A stretch of 7,005 bases of DNA from DAOTYX01 sp034434635 (GTDB lineage: Bacteria > Chloroflexota > Anaerolineae > B4-G1 > DUEL01), in the NCBI GenBank assembly GCA_034434635.1, contig DAOTYX010000004.1:1-7005 (forward strand), written 5' to 3'. The translations under genes were made by a program, and so were the position numbers. The number at the start of each line of letters is the position of its first letter. The first letter of the stretch is position 1. Positions 4,949 through 7,005 of the stretch are shown piece by piece. Below the pieces are notes generated by a model. The model did not search any database. It was not told the origin of the DNA and saw only the letters and a list, made by a program, of their open reading frames with translations.

Positions 4949-5812
4949 TTACCGTCGAGTCTGCAGAGAGCGCGGAGGCCCCAATGAGAGCGTCACCGCG
5001 TCTCCGGGACGGACGCCCAGGCTGGCGGCGGCATCCCCCTGGCAGACAGCAACCTCAAGGAAGCCCTCGCTGCCCACCACAGCCAGCAGGCGGCCGGGTG
5101 GAAGCAGGCCGTAGGTGAGATGCACCCCGTCAATGCGCTGCCCGGCGATCTCCACCTGCGCCGTGGCGGCCGGGAAACGCGCCAGCGGCTCCCGTACTGG
5201 ACGAAAGGCGGGAGCCAGGCTCAGGTGTTCCCCTTCCCAGAACAGCCTTCCGATGCTGGTGATGAGGTTGCCGAAGCGGTCGGCGTACAGCACTTCGCCC
5301 TCGATCTGCCCATCGGTGATGTCGAGGCGGGGCAGGGGCAGCCTAACCGGGTCGTCCACCGCCGGCCCCAGCGCCGCCAGCGGGCCGCCCGCCGCCAGGT
5401 GGGCCGCTGCGGGCGAGAAGATGTCGCGGCCGTGGAAGGTGTGGCTGACGTGGGGCAGGCGGTGCGCCGGGCTGGTCAGTTCCACCGCCGACCAGGATTC
5501 CGCCTCGGCGAGCAGGTAGGAGAAGAGGCCGTTGTCCGGCCCGACGCAGAAGGAGGTCTCCACCTGCAGAGCCAGCGGTCGCCGCAGGGTGCCCACGCCG
5601 GGGTCCACCACCGCCAGGTGCACCGTGCCGGGCGGGAAGAACGGGAAGGCAGCCTGCAGGAGGATCGCCGCACGGCGGACGTCCTGAGGGGGGATAGCGT
5701 GCGAGAGGTCCACCAGGCGGGCCTGCGGGGCGCGGGAGAGCAGCACTCCTTTCATCACGCCCACGTACCCGTCGGCGGTGCCGAAATCGGTGGTCAGAGT
5801 CACGATGGCCAT
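4949..5812 (-). CDS. SAM hydroxide adenosyltransferase (DUF62, fluorinase/chlorinase superfamily)
   Basis: A 287-residue protein of the usual family length. These enzymes activate water to split S-adenosylmethionine into adenosine and methionine, and are relatives of the fluorinase and chlorinase. Landmarks: TLTTDFGTADGYVGVMKGV (5-23), VDLSHAIPPQDV (34-45), LAVVDPGVGTLRRPLAL (66-82), VGPDNGLFSYL (90-100), FHGRDIFSPAAAHLA (126-140) and ADRFGNLITSI (177-187), then a smaller C-terminal beta domain. Asp70, Arg77 and His127 correspond to the Asp-Arg-His triad of the hydroxide-using enzymes; they argue for water rather than halide as nucleophile. The family's physiological role is unclear. The start at 5812 is the only good ATG; no Shine-Dalgarno precedes it and the promoter lies directly upstream, so the mRNA is probably leaderless. 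First gene of an operon with murA. Confidence 0.92.
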   Translation of the reverse strand: MAIVTLTTDFGTADGYVGVMKGVLLSRAPQARLVDLSHAIPPQDVRRAAILLQAAFPFFPPGTVHLAVVDPGVGTLRRPLALQVETSFCVGPDNGLFSYLLAEAESWSAVELTSPAHRLPHVSHTFHGRDIFSPAAAHLAAGGPLAALGPAVDDPVRLPLPRLDITDGQIEGEVLYADRFGNLITSIGRLFWEGEHLSLAPAFRPVREPLARFPAATAQVEIAGQRIDGVHLTYGLLPPGRLLAVVGSEGFLEVAVCQGDAAASLGVRPGDAVTLSLGPPRSLQTRR

Positions 5813-5819
5813 AGGGGGT

Positions 5820-5847
5820 ATTCTACAACGGAGCGGGTGGGCGTCAA
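5820..5847 (-). promoter_or_regulatory. Promoter of the adenosyltransferase-murA operon, giving a leaderless transcript
   Basis: On the minus strand TTGACG (5842-5847) and TAGAAT (5820-5825) are separated by 16 bp. Only 7 nt (5813-5819) lie between the -10 box and the ATG at 5812, so transcription should begin at or within 1-2 nt of the start codon. The missing Shine-Dalgarno before this ATG agrees. MurA, the second gene, has its own GGAGGT site. Confidence 0.65.
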
Positions 5848-5854
5848 GCGGGAC

Positions 5855-5882
5855 TGGTCAAGCGGCGAGTTATGACTACAAT
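5855..5882 (+). promoter_or_regulatory. Possible weak promoter of the aminotransferase gene
   Basis: TGGTCA (5855-5860, 4 of 6 consensus bases) and TACAAT (5877-5882, 5 of 6) are 16 bp apart. If used, transcription would start near 5889 and the inverted repeat at 5892-5972 would lie wholly in the roughly 100-nt leader. The match is modest and other starts are possible. Confidence 0.4.
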
Positions 5883-5891
5883 CGGACGACA

Positions 5892-5972
5892 GACCACGGA
5901 CGACAGACGACAGACCACTTGGCCGTGGTCCGTGGTCCGTGGTCCGTGGTCTGTGGTCGGTCGTCCGTGGTC
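5892..5972. repeat. 81-nt inverted repeat built of GGTCCGT-like 7-nt units
   Basis: The left arm (5892-5918) and right arm (5946-5972) pair at 25 of 27 positions. The outer 13 bp (GACCACGGACGAC against GTCGTCCGTGGTC) are perfect; the mismatches are 5905/5959 and 5909/5955. The 27-nt loop (5919-5945) contains more copies of the unit, so pairing can also shift in 7-nt steps; for example GACCAC (5913-5918) can pair with GTGGTC (5925-5930) around a 6-nt loop. The right half reads as consecutive 7-nt units (GTGGTCC three times, then GTGGTCT and GTGGTCG). It lies in the 180-bp divergent gap between the adenosyltransferase and the aminotransferase. Confidence 0.92.
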
Positions 5973-5992
5973 AACCCCAGGTGAGGTGAGGT

Positions 5993-7005
5993 ATGCTGCG
6001 CGACCTGTTCCTGTTGCGTCCCGATGTGATCTTTCTCAACCACGGCTCCTTTGGCGCCTGTCCGCGGCCCGTTTTCGCCGCCTACCAGTCGTGGCAACTG
6101 GAGTTAGAGCGGCAACCGGTGGAGTTCCTGGGGCGGCGTTTTACCGGGCTGATGGCCCAGGCGCGGGCGGCGCTGGCCGGGTTTGTCGGCGCGGAGGCCG
6201 ACGACCTGGTCTATGTGCCCAACGCCACCACCGGGCTGAACGTCGTGGCGCGTTCGCTGCCGCTGCGGCCTGGCGACGAGGTGCTGGCGACCGACCACGA
6301 GTACGGCGCGCTCGACCGCACCTGGCGCTTCATCTGTCAGAAGCGCGGCGCGACCTACATCAATCACCCGCTGCCGTTGCCGTGGGAATCGCCAGAGGCG
6401 GTGGTGGAGGCATTATGGTCGGGGGTGACGGAGCGGACGCGCGTCCTGTTCATCAGCCATATCACCTCGCCCACGGCGCTGATCCTGCCGGTGGCCGAAC
6501 TGGCGCGGCGGGCGCGCGCGGCGGGCATCCTCACCATCGTGGATGGCGCGCACGGGCCGGGACAGGTGGATCTCGACCTGCGGGAGTTGGGGGCAGACAT
6601 CTACGTCGGCAACTGTCACAAGTGGATGATGGCTCCCAAAGGGGCGGCGTTCCTGTACGCCCGGCGGGAGGTGCAGGAGTGGCTGGAGCCGCTGGTGGTC
6701 AGTTGGGGCTGGCAGAGCGAGAAGCCCGGCCCGTCCCGTTTCGTGGACGAGCAAGAGTGGCAGGGGACGCGGGACATCGCCGCCTATCTGGCCGTCCCGG
6801 CGGCGATCGCCTTTATGGAGGAGCACGAATGGCCGCGGGTGCGGGAGGAGTGTCACGCACTGCTGCGCCAGGCCCGTGAGGAGGTGGCAGCGCTGACCGG
6901 GTTGCCGCCGATCTGCCCGGATTCGCCGGAGTGGACGGCGCAGATGGCCGCGTTGCCCGTGCCGAACTGCGACGCGGCGGGGTTACAGCGGCGCCTCTAT
7001 GAGGA
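5993..7005 (+). CDS. PLP-dependent class V aminotransferase, isopenicillin N epimerase-like, C-terminus off the right edge
   Basis: 337 residues from the ATG at 5993 to the window edge, open throughout; about 50-60 residues are probably missing. It has a fold type I PLP enzyme pattern: LNHGSFGACPRPVF (15-28), ELERQPVEFLGRRF (37-50), the phosphate-binding PNATTGLNVVARSL (76-89), DHEYGALDRTW (101-111), SHITSPTALILPV (155-167), the cofactor motif VDGAHGPGQ (183-191; Asp184, His187) and the Schiff-base lysine in GNCHKWMMAPKGAAFLY (206-222; Lys210). The HGSFG start and QPVEFLGRR motif are typical of the CefD-like branch and not of IscS/SufS cysteine desulfurases. True isopenicillin N epimerase activity is unlikely, as no beta-lactam genes are near; a racemase, lyase or desulfurase-type reaction on an amino acid is possible. 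AGGTGAGG immediately before the ATG supplies the ribosome site. Confidence 0.88.
   Translation, partial: MLRDLFLLRPDVIFLNHGSFGACPRPVFAAYQSWQLELERQPVEFLGRRFTGLMAQARAALAGFVGAEADDLVYVPNATTGLNVVARSLPLRPGDEVLATDHEYGALDRTWRFICQKRGATYINHPLPLPWESPEAVVEALWSGVTERTRVLFISHITSPTALILPVAELARRARAAGILTIVDGAHGPGQVDLDLRELGADIYVGNCHKWMMAPKGAAFLYARREVQEWLEPLVVSWGWQSEKPGPSRFVDEQEWQGTRDIAAYLAVPAAIAFMEEHEWPRVREECHALLRQAREEVAALTGLPPICPDSPEWTAQMAALPVPNCDAAGLQRRLYE

Noticed and set aside
4949..5812. A halogenase (fluorinase or chlorinase)
   Set aside because: The Asp70, Arg77 and His127 pattern matches the hydroxide-using members, and no halometabolite genes are nearby.
5872..6879. A 335-residue plus-strand frame overlapping the aminotransferase
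   Set aside because: It begins inside the intergenic palindrome and gives a Gly/Ala/Arg-rich product. The +1 alternative from 5993 encodes a complete PLP-enzyme motif set.
5993..7005. Naming the class V enzyme cefD, or a cysteine desulfurase
   Set aside because: The motifs place it in the broad epimerase-like branch, but no beta-lactam genes are present and the sequence is incomplete, so a gene symbol is not justified.

Overview
The window is GC-rich bacterial chromosome with seven protein genes: five complete and one cut off at each edge. The mix fits a member of the Chloroflexota (Anaerolineae-like): a small lipoprotein with a TPTP-type linker and two LysM domains, a DUF6485-type Cys-rich protein, a SAM hydroxide adenosyltransferase, a MurA with Asp in place of the active-site Cys, and intergenic gaps filled with short-period repeats. 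This placement is an inference from gene content and style; no rRNA or other marker gene is present.

Layout. Positions 1-1368 (minus strand) hold a two-gene operon: a YtrA-type GntR repressor followed after 17 bp by a slipin/stomatin-like SPFH membrane protein that runs off the left edge. Its promoter is a perfect sigma-70 consensus (TTGACA, 17 bp, TATAAT), and an 8-4-8 imperfect palindrome overlaps the -10 box, so repression by the operon's own GntR protein is likely. Positions 1433-1678 hold a striking repeat block: four 9-nt units in one orientation, then 21 tandem 9/10-nt units in the other. It fits almost exactly between this promoter and the divergent promoter (TTGACG, 17 bp, TATGAT) of a LysM lipoprotein gene (1761-2405, plus). 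A strong hairpin (2435-2459) follows the lipoprotein gene, then a SpoU/TrmH-family RNA 2'-O-methyltransferase (2498-3292, plus).

The methyltransferase meets a minus-strand gene for a 65-residue, nine-cysteine protein tail to tail; their two stop codons share one CTAG. Further right on the minus strand lies a second operon, SAM hydroxide adenosyltransferase (4949-5812) followed after 22 bp by murA (3643-4926). Its promoter sits so close to the first ATG that the transcript should be leaderless. A 180-bp divergent gap (5813-5992) contains an 81-nt near-perfect inverted repeat built of 7-nt units. It is followed by a plus-strand class V aminotransferase resembling isopenicillin N epimerase (5993 to the right edge).

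Working together: the slipin operon and the lipoprotein are envelope functions that share a divergent control region, and murA makes the first committed peptidoglycan precursor. The adenosyltransferase (SAM breakdown) and the methyltransferase (SAM use) both touch SAM, but nothing in the window shows a functional link. I see no tRNA, rRNA, CRISPR array, insertion sequence, phage gene or recognisable defence system. The most unusual content is the intergenic repeat architecture and its placement against the promoters.
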